The notes under the pieces are model-generated. The model worked only from the letters and a program-made list of their open reading frames with translations. It was not told where the DNA came from and did not search any database. 64,000 bases of DNA from an uncultured Muribaculaceae bacterium (GTDB lineage Bacteria; Bacteroidota; Bacteroidia; Bacteroidales; Muribaculaceae). This document shows, in pieces, positions 19,247-27,305 of this stretch. The stretch is taken from the NCBI GenBank assembly GCA_910579185.1, contig CAJTTG010000001.1:124001-188000 (forward strand). Reading direction: 5' to 3'. The translations under genes were made by a program, and so were the position numbers. Position 1 is the stretch's first letter, and every line of letters begins with the position of its first letter.

Positions 19247-19781
19247 GAAATTCAATCTCATCTACAATCTGGAGTGCGGCCTGATGTGTCAGGTGGCAGT
19301 TTCTGTTGATCTCGGTTTGGGCGAGATTTTTGGTTTCCTGCTGATGTGTGTGTATGTGGTGCCATAAAAGGCGCATGGCTGCATAATGGGCTTTGTCCGA
19401 GTCGGTTCGGCATAACTTGTCTGCAAGTTCGAACGAAAAGGCAGTATGTCTGAGCAGATGATGGCATAGATTGTCGATAATCTCTGTCGATGGAGATTCT
19501 TCGATCCATTTTGATGCTTCAGCCTCAGTTATTTCGTCATGAGGCATAAGCATTGGCGCGAGAAGCAAGCTTTCCCGGGTTGTATTATTGGCCCAGATCG
19601 TTTCGGAAAGAGCTTTGTCTTGGCCAAACTCATTTGCGATGTCGCTGATCTGTGGTAGGTTAAGTCCGAAGATTATTTTGAATGGAGATCCGGCGCGTCG
19701 CAGTGTGTCGGCTATAATGCCGTTGCGCATGGCGAAGAAGCGGCGCTTGATCTGTTGCATGGTGTTGAATTCAGTAGTCAT
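19236..19781 (-). CDS. short DNA alkylation repair-like (AlkD/HEAT) protein
   Basis: A soluble helical protein of 181 residues. The opening MQQIKRRFFAMRNGIIADTL and the WANNTTRESLLLAP block resemble the HEAT-like AlkD family, which excises alkylated bases without flipping them. It is shorter than characterised AlkD (about 230 residues), so catalysis is uncertain. It is monocistronic and convergent with the EamA gene. Confidence 0.65.
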   Translation of the reverse strand: MTTEFNTMQQIKRRFFAMRNGIIADTLRRAGSPFKIIFGLNLPQISDIANEFGQDKALSETIWANNTTRESLLLAPMLMPHDEITEAEASKWIEESPSTEIIDNLCHHLLRHTAFSFELADKLCRTDSDKAHYAAMRLLWHHIHTHQQETKNLAQTEINRNCHLTHQAALQIVDEIEFLNA

Positions 19782-19871
19782 GTGTCAGGTAATTATGATG
19801 CAAATTTAGGAAATCGTTGGCGATCGGACAAATTGTGTGGGTCAGGCACGATTTTTGTTACGTGTTTTGCG

Positions 19872-19879
19872 TATCTTTG
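19872..19879 (+). promoter_or_regulatory. rhamnosidase promoter, -7 box TATCTTTG
   Basis: An exact TAnnTTTG match lies 57 bp before the GH78 start. The region upstream contains TTTTTG and TTTTG elements, but the spacing to a -33 element is not ideal. Confidence 0.5.
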
Positions 19880-19936
19880 CATAAGTGATAATAAACCTCA
19901 AATCTCAATAATTTAACCATTTATCTTCTAATATAT

Positions 19937-22567
19937 ATGCATAAGTCTTACGTCGTATCATTGTGTCTCACTTTTTTGTCTGTCTGCAATATTTTTGCCG
20001 GGAATAAATTGATTACGGATATGCAGACGGAATATCTTGATATGCCGTTGGGAATTGACACGGAGCATCCGCGATTTACATGGCGTCTTGCATCCGGAAG
20101 TTCGTTCATGCCTGTCAGTTATGAAGTTTTTGTCGCTACAGATTCTGTAAAGATTGAGTCCGGAGTCTTAGATAAAGATGTACACGTTATTTCTGGCCCT
20201 CAAGGGAATGGACTGTTACGTCTGCCGGTAGTCTTAACGGCAGATGGGGTGTTGAAGCCGATGACAAAGTATTATTGGAGAGTAGTTATGTCGGATGCGG
20301 ATGGGGAAAAGCTGGAATCTGATGTCGCCTCGTTTGAAACAGGGAAAATGAAGGATGGAAAATGGTTTGGCAACTGGATTTCAGATGGGAAAGGGAAAGA
20401 CTTTCTGCCTGCTCCATATTTCCGTAAGGAATTTGATCTGGCGGATAAGCCTGTAAAAAGTGCGAGGGTGTATATTGCGGCAGCCGGAATATATGATCTG
20501 CGGGTGAACGGCAATGCTGTAGGCGATCATTTCCTCGATCCACTCTATACGCGCTACGATCGCCGGAATTTGTACGTGACACACGATGTGACAGATTTGT
20601 TGAATTCCGGCAGAAATGCTATCGGAGTTGTTCTTGGAAATGGATTTTATAATCACCAGAGCCTTGCCGTATGGAATTTTGAGAATGCACCATGGCGTAA
20701 TCGTCCGGCATTTTGCCTTGACCTGATTGTGGAATATGAGGACGGCTCTAAGACAATTGTCCCAACAGATCTTAGCTGGAGAACATCAACGGGAGAGGTT
20801 GTGAGAAACAATATATATACCGGCGAGCATCGGGATTTCAATAAATGTCAGTTTGGCTGGGATAAAGCAGGCTTTGACGATAGTTCCTGGGTGGGAGTCG
20901 GTTTAAGAGGTGCTCCATCTAAGAATGTCACAGCGCAGCAAGCTCGTCCCATTAGGATTGACAGATTGTACAGACCGGAATCGGTTAATCATATATCGGA
21001 TTCGGTTGCGATATATGATTTCGGGCAGAATATGTCGGGTGTCACTCGCTTGAAACTGCGAGGACAAAAGGGGGATATTGTAAAAATACGTCACGGCGAA
21101 CGGCTGAACCCTGACGGAAGTCTTGACCAGTCCAATATCGATGTGTATTATCGTGGTGATAGATCAAAATACCCGTTTCAGACGGATATTGTGACATTGA
21201 GCGGTGGAGATGACCATTACACTGCCTCTTTCGGATACAAGGGATTCCGATATGTGGAAGTAACCGCGCCGGAGAGTTCCGATGTTGATATAGTCGCCGC
21301 GTTTGTGCATAGTGATGTGCCTTCTGTGGGGGAAATTAAGGCTTCGGAGCCTATTATCGAAAAACTGGTTCACGCAAGCCGTATGTCCTATCTCTCGAAT
21401 TTAATGGGGCTGCCCACAGACTGTCCGCAACGTGAGAAAAACGGCTGGACAGGCGACGGACATCTTGCCATAGAGGCCGGCTTGTATAATTTTGATGGAA
21501 TAACGATCTATGAAAAATGGCTTGCGGATCATCGTGATGAGCAACAACCCAATGGTGTCCTGCCGGATATTATTCCTACTGGTGGCTGGGGTTATGGTAC
21601 GGATAATGGTCTGGATTGGACAAGTACGATTGCTATAATTCCATGGACGCTGTATGAATTCTATGGCGACAGCACTCCATTGTACGATAACTATGATGCT
21701 ATCCGCCGATACGTAGATTATGTGGATGGCAGTAGCCCTGACCATCTGACCTCGTGGGGTAGGGGCGATTGGGTACCTGTGAGTGTTGGCTCGGACAAGG
21801 AATACACCTCTTCAATTTATTTCTATGTAGATGCCCGGATACTTGCCAAAGCTGCACGAATGTTCGGTTATGATGCTGATGCGGAAAAATATGAAGTTCT
21901 TGCGGAGAATATCAAAAGTGCCATCAATCATAAGTTCCTGGATTGTGAGAATGGAGTATATGCCGGAGGAACGCGGACAGAGCTAAGTATGGCTCTATAT
22001 TGGGGGATAGTTCCGGAAGAATGCCGTCAGGCAGTGGCTTCCAAGCTCAATAATCTTGTCGTTTCGGATGATTACCATCTGAATGTTGGAGTTCTTGGTT
22101 GCAAGGCATTGCTTAATGCGCTGAGTGAGAACGGCTATGCTGAGACTGCCTATCGGGTAGCTGTTCAGGATAGTTATCCGTCATGGGGTTGGTGGATAAA
22201 AAACGGAGCTACGACATTGCTTGAAAACTGGGATCTTGATGCGGAACGGGATATTTCGGATAACCACATGATGTTTGGAGAAATCGGAGCCTGGTTTTAT
22301 AAAGGGCTTGGCGGCATATACCCCGATCCGGAGGATCCCGGATTCCGACATGTCATATTACGTCCTTTCATGCCGAAGGATCTGAAATCTTTTTCAGCCA
22401 GACATAGATCACCTTATGGAGATATCGAGTCTTCATGGACAACGAAAGGACGGAAGATAGTTTATACTGCTATTGTGCCACCATTAACCACTGCAACCCT
22501 AACATTGCCGGATGGTTCAGTCCGTGAGATCAGTTCCGGAAAGCACAGCTTTGAAATCCGGCGATGA
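19937..22567 (+). CDS. alpha-L-rhamnosidase, GH78
   Basis: A secreted glycoside hydrolase of 876 residues that releases terminal alpha-L-rhamnose from plant or microbial glycans. It has a signal peptide (about residues 1-22), an N-terminal DMPLGIDTEHPRFTW block, beta-domains, and the catalytic (alpha/alpha)6 barrel with DCPQREKNGWTGDGHLA and HMMFGEIGAWFYKGLGGI, which hold the acidic residues of GH78. No SusC/SusD pair or regulator is adjacent, so it is not in a classical polysaccharide utilisation locus here. Confidence 0.92.
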   Translation: MHKSYVVSLCLTFLSVCNIFAGNKLITDMQTEYLDMPLGIDTEHPRFTWRLASGSSFMPVSYEVFVATDSVKIESGVLDKDVHVISGPQGNGLLRLPVVLTADGVLKPMTKYYWRVVMSDADGEKLESDVASFETGKMKDGKWFGNWISDGKGKDFLPAPYFRKEFDLADKPVKSARVYIAAAGIYDLRVNGNAVGDHFLDPLYTRYDRRNLYVTHDVTDLLNSGRNAIGVVLGNGFYNHQSLAVWNFENAPWRNRPAFCLDLIVEYEDGSKTIVPTDLSWRTSTGEVVRNNIYTGEHRDFNKCQFGWDKAGFDDSSWVGVGLRGAPSKNVTAQQARPIRIDRLYRPESVNHISDSVAIYDFGQNMSGVTRLKLRGQKGDIVKIRHGERLNPDGSLDQSNIDVYYRGDRSKYPFQTDIVTLSGGDDHYTASFGYKGFRYVEVTAPESSDVDIVAAFVHSDVPSVGEIKASEPIIEKLVHASRMSYLSNLMGLPTDCPQREKNGWTGDGHLAIEAGLYNFDGITIYEKWLADHRDEQQPNGVLPDIIPTGGWGYGTDNGLDWTSTIAIIPWTLYEFYGDSTPLYDNYDAIRRYVDYVDGSSPDHLTSWGRGDWVPVSVGSDKEYTSSIYFYVDARILAKAARMFGYDADAEKYEVLAENIKSAINHKFLDCENGVYAGGTRTELSMALYWGIVPEECRQAVASKLNNLVVSDDYHLNVGVLGCKALLNALSENGYAETAYRVAVQDSYPSWGWWIKNGATTLLENWDLDAERDISDNHMMFGEIGAWFYKGLGGIYPDPEDPGFRHVILRPFMPKDLKSFSARHRSPYGDIESSWTTKGRKIVYTAIVPPLTTATLTLPDGSVREISSGKHSFEIRR

Positions 22568-22608
22568 TGCTACGCTAAATACGTCTTGCATATCTCCATG
22601 AAAGAGCT

Positions 22609-22616
22609 TACCTTTG
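22609..22616 (+). promoter_or_regulatory. promoter of the LysM gene, -7 box TACCTTTG
   Basis: TACCTTTG fits TAnnTTTG, and TTG at 22586-22588 lies 20 bp upstream. It gives a leader of about 20 nt before the ATG at 22644. Confidence 0.6.
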
Positions 22617-22643
22617 CATGATAATTATAACTGTTGAATATAA

Positions 22644-24614
22644 ATGACACATTGTCTGAAAAAAATAGGTCTGTTCGTGGTGCTCGCAATGGCATCGCTT
22701 TCGATCGCAGCTGCTATAACCGATTTACCTGTCAAAACTGTAAACGGACGGCAGTACCACTATTATGTAGTCCAGCCTCAGGAAACGGTTTATTCTCTAT
22801 GCCGCCGTTTCGGAATTACACGTGATGAGCTTGTCGCGACAAATCCTTCCGTGGCTGATGGCTTGAAAGCAAACCAGACGCTTCTGTTCCCGGTTGATAA
22901 TGGCATTAAAAACAAGTCAGTGACTGAAACCGCGACATATATGGTTCAGGGTGGAGATACCGGTTATGGCATCAGCCGCCGTTTCGGTATGTCTGTCGAT
23001 GAATTCTATAAACTGAATCCTGAAGCCGTGTCCGGATTGAAAGCCGGTCAGTATGTCAAGGTAAAGAGAGCCGCGTCATCCTCTTCTCCTGTCGTTTCAG
23101 AGTCTTCAGATAAGAGAAATGAGTCGGGATATACAATCCGACAAGGGGAGACGTTGTATCAGATAGCTGTCCGAAACGGAATTTCGTTGGGCGAGCTGCT
23201 TGCTGCTAATCCGGGTCTGAATGCTGATAATTATCAGGCCGGCACTGTGATAAATATTCCGGCATCGACGTCGGAGCGTTCGGCAAAGGCTGTTGCGGTT
23301 CCTTCTGGAAAATATGTTGTCAAACAGGGCGATACGTTCTATGGAATTGCTCATGCTCATGGCATGGGAACGGATCAATTGCGTGCGGCGAACCCTAATA
23401 TCGAGGTTTTGCAGCCCGAGATGGTAATAAATTTGCCACAAGCTTGTAGCGATGGCATGGAGCAGGCAAAAGAGATCCGTCAGGAGGCTGATCCTGTGAC
23501 GGCTGTCGCTCCGGATGCCCCGACAATTGTTCAACAGGTTAATTCTGATACGTTAGTCATTGCATTGGCTTTGCCATTGAATGCATCTGCAACTGTGCGT
23601 GATGCCAGATCTACTAACTCAGTTGAGTTCTATCGCGGATTCGTATTGGCAGTAGACAGCATGAGAAATTATGGTCGCCCACTAAAGATTCTGACATACG
23701 ATACCGAAGGATCTGAAGATAAGATCCGCCAGATTCTTGCTGATCCGGCGTTGCGTTCGGCCAATGTCATTGTGGCTCCGGATATGCAGAATCAATTGAC
23801 TGACTTTGCGAAATTTGCGTCATCGAATGGTTCATACCTTCTCAATCTGTTTGTTATCAAGGATGAGCTTTATAAGTCGAATCCTTATATCATGCACTCC
23901 AATATTCCGCATGATGCAATGTATCGGAAAGCTATCAAATATTTTCTTGCAACGTTCCCGGATGTCACCCCCGTGTTCTTGAAACGTACCGGTGGAAAGA
24001 CTGACAAGGTTGAGTATGTTGACCAACTGAAGAAGGCATTGTCGGCATCAGGCAGAAAATATCATGAGATTGAATTCAACGACAAACTTTCGGCTGCAAC
24101 TCTGTCTAAGTTGCCGGCAGGTGTGAACTATGCGTTCATCCCGGTATCATCGTCGGTAAATGAACTGAACCGGTTGATCTCCGGTATTAACAAATACAAG
24201 GAAGAGCGCACCGATGGTGGCTCTGTGGCTCTTTGGGGATATGCCGAATGGCTCACAGCCAGAGGGGAAACACTGGAAAGCCTGCATAAGGCTAACTCAT
24301 ATATTTTCTCCCGGTTCTATTCCGTTGAGAAAGACTTTGACCAGGATAATCTTCAGGATGCCTTCCAGCGTTGGTACGGTGTCCGTATTGTAGATAAGGT
24401 ACCCCGTCAGGGAACCTATGGTTTCGACACCGGTATGTTCCTGATCAACGCGCTTAATTCCAATAATGGAGATTTCAGCCGGCCATCGGCTCCATACGAT
24501 GGAATCCAGAATGCGTTCCGTTTCGAGCGTGTACCAGGTGGTGGTCTGATCAACGACGAGATGTTCATGATTAATTTCGGTCCATCAGCATCAACCTTTA
24601 AATTCGGCATCTGA
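22644..24614 (+). CDS. four-LysM protein fused to a periplasmic binding-protein-like domain
   Basis: A 656-residue envelope protein. After a signal peptide (about residues 1-24) come four LysM repeats, recognisable by YVVQPQETVYSLCRRFGIT, YMVQGGDTGYGISRRFGMS, YTIRQGETLYQIAVRNGIS and YVVKQGDTFYGIAHAHGMG. The C-terminal half (from about residue 300) resembles a type-1 periplasmic binding or receptor ligand-binding fold. LysM domains bind peptidoglycan, so it may sense or scaffold at the cell wall. A PorT-like barrel follows 2 bp downstream. Its precise role is unknown. Confidence 0.8.
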   Translation: MTHCLKKIGLFVVLAMASLSIAAAITDLPVKTVNGRQYHYYVVQPQETVYSLCRRFGITRDELVATNPSVADGLKANQTLLFPVDNGIKNKSVTETATYMVQGGDTGYGISRRFGMSVDEFYKLNPEAVSGLKAGQYVKVKRAASSSSPVVSESSDKRNESGYTIRQGETLYQIAVRNGISLGELLAANPGLNADNYQAGTVINIPASTSERSAKAVAVPSGKYVVKQGDTFYGIAHAHGMGTDQLRAANPNIEVLQPEMVINLPQACSDGMEQAKEIRQEADPVTAVAPDAPTIVQQVNSDTLVIALALPLNASATVRDARSTNSVEFYRGFVLAVDSMRNYGRPLKILTYDTEGSEDKIRQILADPALRSANVIVAPDMQNQLTDFAKFASSNGSYLLNLFVIKDELYKSNPYIMHSNIPHDAMYRKAIKYFLATFPDVTPVFLKRTGGKTDKVEYVDQLKKALSASGRKYHEIEFNDKLSAATLSKLPAGVNYAFIPVSSSVNELNRLISGINKYKEERTDGGSVALWGYAEWLTARGETLESLHKANSYIFSRFYSVEKDFDQDNLQDAFQRWYGVRIVDKVPRQGTYGFDTGMFLINALNSNNGDFSRPSAPYDGIQNAFRFERVPGGGLINDEMFMINFGPSASTFKFGI

Positions 24615-24616
24615 TT

Positions 24617-25321
24617 ATGATTTCCCGATTGCATTTTCTTGTGCGTATGCTTTCCGTGGCGGCAGTCGCGTTCTTTTCCGTCGCTGAGACCTCGGCGCAG
24701 CGTACTTACGAACCCCATTTCGATCTTGGCGGAAAAGCCGGTGTGACATTTTCAAACATGGCTTTTACACCCGGCATAGAGCAGTCCATGAATCAAGGTG
24801 TCACCGTGGGGCTTGCTGCACGATATACTGAGGAAAAATTATTTGGTCTGATTGGTGAACTTAAGATTTTCCAAAGCGGCTGGAAGGAAAAATTTGAGGA
24901 AACGGATTTTTCCTATTCGAGAACACTGACATATATTCAGCTCCCTATTCTGACACATATATATTTCGGCAGCTCTAAATTCAAGGGATTTGTAAATCTG
25001 GGACCATACGTCAGCTATATGATCGGGAGCAGCATATCTTCAAATTTCGATTATGAAAATCCTGCTGCTGTGGAGGGATTCCCCATTGAGAATCGCCATG
25101 TCAATCAGATGAGCATGCCGATCAAGAATAAATTCGACTATGGCATTCTTGCCGGTGCCGGAATAGAGTTTATAGTAAAAAAACGCCACTCGTTTATCCT
25201 CGAGGGACGCTATTACTATGGACTTGGAAATATCTTCTCGGCTAAGAAAAAAGATGAGTTTTCTGCATCCCGTGGAACGACTATCGAGGTGACACTTGGC
25301 TATCTTTTTCGTATAAAGTAA
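24617..25321 (+). CDS. PorT-like outer-membrane beta-barrel protein
   Basis: A 234-residue exported protein with a signal peptide (ending SVAETSAQ) and an outer-membrane beta-barrel pattern. Family-like landmarks are FDLGGKAGVTFSNM near the start, the central FVNLGPYVSYMIGSS and an aromatic C-terminal strand (TLGYLFRIK). PorT-type proteins are linked to the type IX secretion machinery in some Bacteroidota, but this generic family also covers unrelated small barrels. It is probably co-expressed with the LysM protein. Confidence 0.75.
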   Translation: MISRLHFLVRMLSVAAVAFFSVAETSAQRTYEPHFDLGGKAGVTFSNMAFTPGIEQSMNQGVTVGLAARYTEEKLFGLIGELKIFQSGWKEKFEETDFSYSRTLTYIQLPILTHIYFGSSKFKGFVNLGPYVSYMIGSSISSNFDYENPAAVEGFPIENRHVNQMSMPIKNKFDYGILAGAGIEFIVKKRHSFILEGRYYYGLGNIFSAKKKDEFSASRGTTIEVTLGYLFRIK

Positions 25322-25342
25322 TCCTGTACAGATACTTAGGAT

Positions 25343-26386
25343 TCAAATCTCGATTTTACCGGTACATGTCAGTATCCGGAACATCAGGTCGTGCATCAGA
25401 TCCCATTCTGATTGTCGGCTTCCGATGCCTTTGCTTTTGGTGTCGAATTCCCTGAGTGCAGTCAGAATCTCAATGCTTTTATAGGCATTGTAGTTGCGCA
25501 TTCCTTTAGTGTAACGTTCAAGCTGTTTAGGCCATTTTATCCCCAGTTCCGACATCAGTGCGTTGGGCGATTTGTCGCGGGCGAACTGACAGACCATAAG
25601 GTTGGAGAAATAGCTGAATATGGCGGCTATGGTCAGCACGCCCGGATTTTTCTTGGGATTGCTCCGGAAATAGTTGATTATGCGGAACACTTTTGCTGAA
25701 TCCTTGGCTGCAATGGCATCTACAAGCTCAAAATTGTTGAAGTCCTTGCTAACACCGACATTGCGCTCAATGCTCTCAGGTGTGATCAAGGCTCCTTTCC
25801 CAAGCACTAGAGCCATTTTATTGATCTCGTTATAGAGTTTTGCAACATCAAGGCCTATGAAATCGCGTAGCATTGCTATTCCTTTTGGCTCTATGGTCAG
25901 CCCCTTGTCTTTTACGAGCGATGCAATCATCGGGTCGATATTGCGCTCTGTAGGACGTTTGGATTCAAACATCACTCCGCCATTGGCCTTGGCTTTGTCA
26001 AGCAGATCCTTACCTTTCGCTTTATCGCCACGGAAACAGATCACAAGGACAGTTGATGGATTTGGATTTTCGGCGTAAATGTGCAATTTGTTGATGAGAT
26101 CGGCTCTCACAGCCTGAGCTTCCTTTAAGATCACGACTTGACGTTCCGACATCATAGGGAAACGTTTGCATGTTGCCATTACAGTTTCCGGTGTGATTTC
26201 AGGAGCATATAGGGCATATAGATTGAAATCTCGTTCATCTTCCGGCACGAGAGCCTCAAAATCTTTCACAAGCTCATCAATGAAATATCCTTCCTCTCCT
26301 GAAAGAATATAAATTGGGGCAAGCTGACGTTTCTTGATCGCCAACTTGATCTCTTGGAAAGTCTGGTTATTCGCGCTTGATGCCAT
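25343..26386 (-). CDS. holA: DNA polymerase III delta subunit (clamp loader)
   Basis: The clamp-loader subunit that opens the sliding clamp. From the ATG at 26386 the protein is 347 residues and starts MASSANNQTFQEIKLAI; an upstream in-frame ATG at 26419 would lie inside the likely -7 box region and is not favoured. Family blocks include PIYILSGEEGYFIDEL, RQVVILKEAQ and the C-terminal YKSIEILTALREFD helices. It is divergent from the HsdR_N-like gene. Confidence 0.9.
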   Translation of the reverse strand: MASSANNQTFQEIKLAIKKRQLAPIYILSGEEGYFIDELVKDFEALVPEDERDFNLYALYAPEITPETVMATCKRFPMMSERQVVILKEAQAVRADLINKLHIYAENPNPSTVLVICFRGDKAKGKDLLDKAKANGGVMFESKRPTERNIDPMIASLVKDKGLTIEPKGIAMLRDFIGLDVAKLYNEINKMALVLGKGALITPESIERNVGVSKDFNNFELVDAIAAKDSAKVFRIINYFRSNPKKNPGVLTIAAIFSYFSNLMVCQFARDKSPNALMSELGIKWPKQLERYTKGMRNYNAYKSIEILTALREFDTKSKGIGSRQSEWDLMHDLMFRILTCTGKIEI

Positions 26387-26416
26387 GATATTGTTTAAAT
26401 CGGTTCGTTTGCTGAA

Positions 26417-26424
26417 CAAAAATA
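26417..26424 (-). promoter_or_regulatory. holA promoter, -7 box TATTTTTG (minus strand)
   Basis: Read on the minus strand, 26424-26417 is TATTTTTG, an exact TAnnTTTG match 31 bp before the chosen holA start. Confidence 0.5.
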
Positions 26425-26490
26425 ATACAAATCATCTTCAATCACAAATTTCTTTTTTGCGTCTGATGTTGTTTCCTGAAAAATATGTTG

Positions 26491-26498
26491 TAATTTTG
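26491..26498 (+). promoter_or_regulatory. promoter of the HsdR_N-like gene, -7 box TAATTTTG
   Basis: An exact -7 consensus match with a TTG element about 19 bp upstream (near 26469-26472). The ATG is 24 bp downstream. Confidence 0.55.
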
Positions 26499-26521
26499 AT
26501 CTGAAAATTTTCCGATGAACT

Positions 26522-27001
26522 ATGTCAGGTGATTTCCCAACTCGTTTCCCTAAATTGAATCTTCCTCCGGCGGATTTGAAGCTGCGGCATATTGAGAATG
26601 GCCGCATGGAGGTCTTCGACCGCTGGCGAGGACGGTGGGTCGCCTTGACCCCTGAGGAATGGGTGCGTCAGCATTTTGTGACAATGATGGTTGCGACTAA
26701 AGGTTACATGTCGGGGCGCATTGCCAATGAGATTTCCCTTTCGCTCAATTCGATGAGCCGACGTTGCGATACCGTAGTCTACGATGATTCGATGCACCCC
26801 GTTATGATAGTGGAATATAAGGCACCCGATGTCAGGATCTCACAAGCCGTATTTGAACAGATAGCGCGCTACAGCATGGTGCTGCGCGCGCCTTATCTTG
26901 TTGTCAGCAACGGCCTTGTCCACTATTGTTGCAGAGTGGACTATAAGACCGGCTCGTGTTCGTTCCTTTCTGAATTGCCCGACTATTCGTCGATTGTGTA
27001 G
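26522..27001 (+). CDS. orphan HsdR N-terminal-like nuclease domain protein
   Basis: A 159-residue protein resembling the N-terminal nuclease module of type I restriction HsdR subunits (HSDR_N_2). The PD-(D/E)xK-like core is visible as RCDTVVYDDSM followed by MIVEYKAPDV. There are no helicase, HsdM or HsdS parts nearby. A stand-alone form of this domain next to holA is common in Bacteroidota, so a housekeeping or DNA-metabolism role is more likely than restriction. Its 3' end overlaps the Dabb gene by 19 bp. Confidence 0.8.
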   Translation: MSGDFPTRFPKLNLPPADLKLRHIENGRMEVFDRWRGRWVALTPEEWVRQHFVTMMVATKGYMSGRIANEISLSLNSMSRRCDTVVYDDSMHPVMIVEYKAPDVRISQAVFEQIARYSMVLRAPYLVVSNGLVHYCCRVDYKTGSCSFLSELPDYSSIV

Positions 27002-27282
27002 TCAACGCATGCGCGTCCGGCTTTGTGACCGGCAATGATTTCCACGGCTGCCAGATGTGCCGGATGAGCTGAATATGCAGCTATATCTGCAAGGGTCTCA
27101 GCTTGAGCTATGAGTACAAGATCCCATTGTTCGGCCGGATTTTCGTTGAGACCCACTTCAATGCTTTTGAGTTCTTCGATCTGTTGCGGCAGTGCCAAGA
27201 GGGCATCGCGGAATCTCGTGGCAACTTCGCGGCGTATTTCCGGTGAGCCGGCAAACTGGAATGTCACTACATGTTTTACCAT
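26983..27282 (-). CDS. Dabb-family (stress-responsive A/B barrel) protein
   Basis: A 99-residue soluble dimeric alpha-beta barrel protein. It starts MVKHVVTFQF and contains an IEVGLNENPAEQWDLVLI core typical of Dabb domains. The biochemical role of this family in bacteria is unclear. It lies just downstream of the ABC-F gene on the same strand (23 bp gap), so it may be co-transcribed. Confidence 0.85.
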   Translation of the reverse strand: MVKHVVTFQFAGSPEIRREVATRFRDALLALPQQIEELKSIEVGLNENPAEQWDLVLIAQAETLADIAAYSAHPAHLAAVEIIAGHKAGRACVDYTIDE

Positions 27283-27305
27283 ATCTTTTTCTTATTGGTT
27301 TTATT

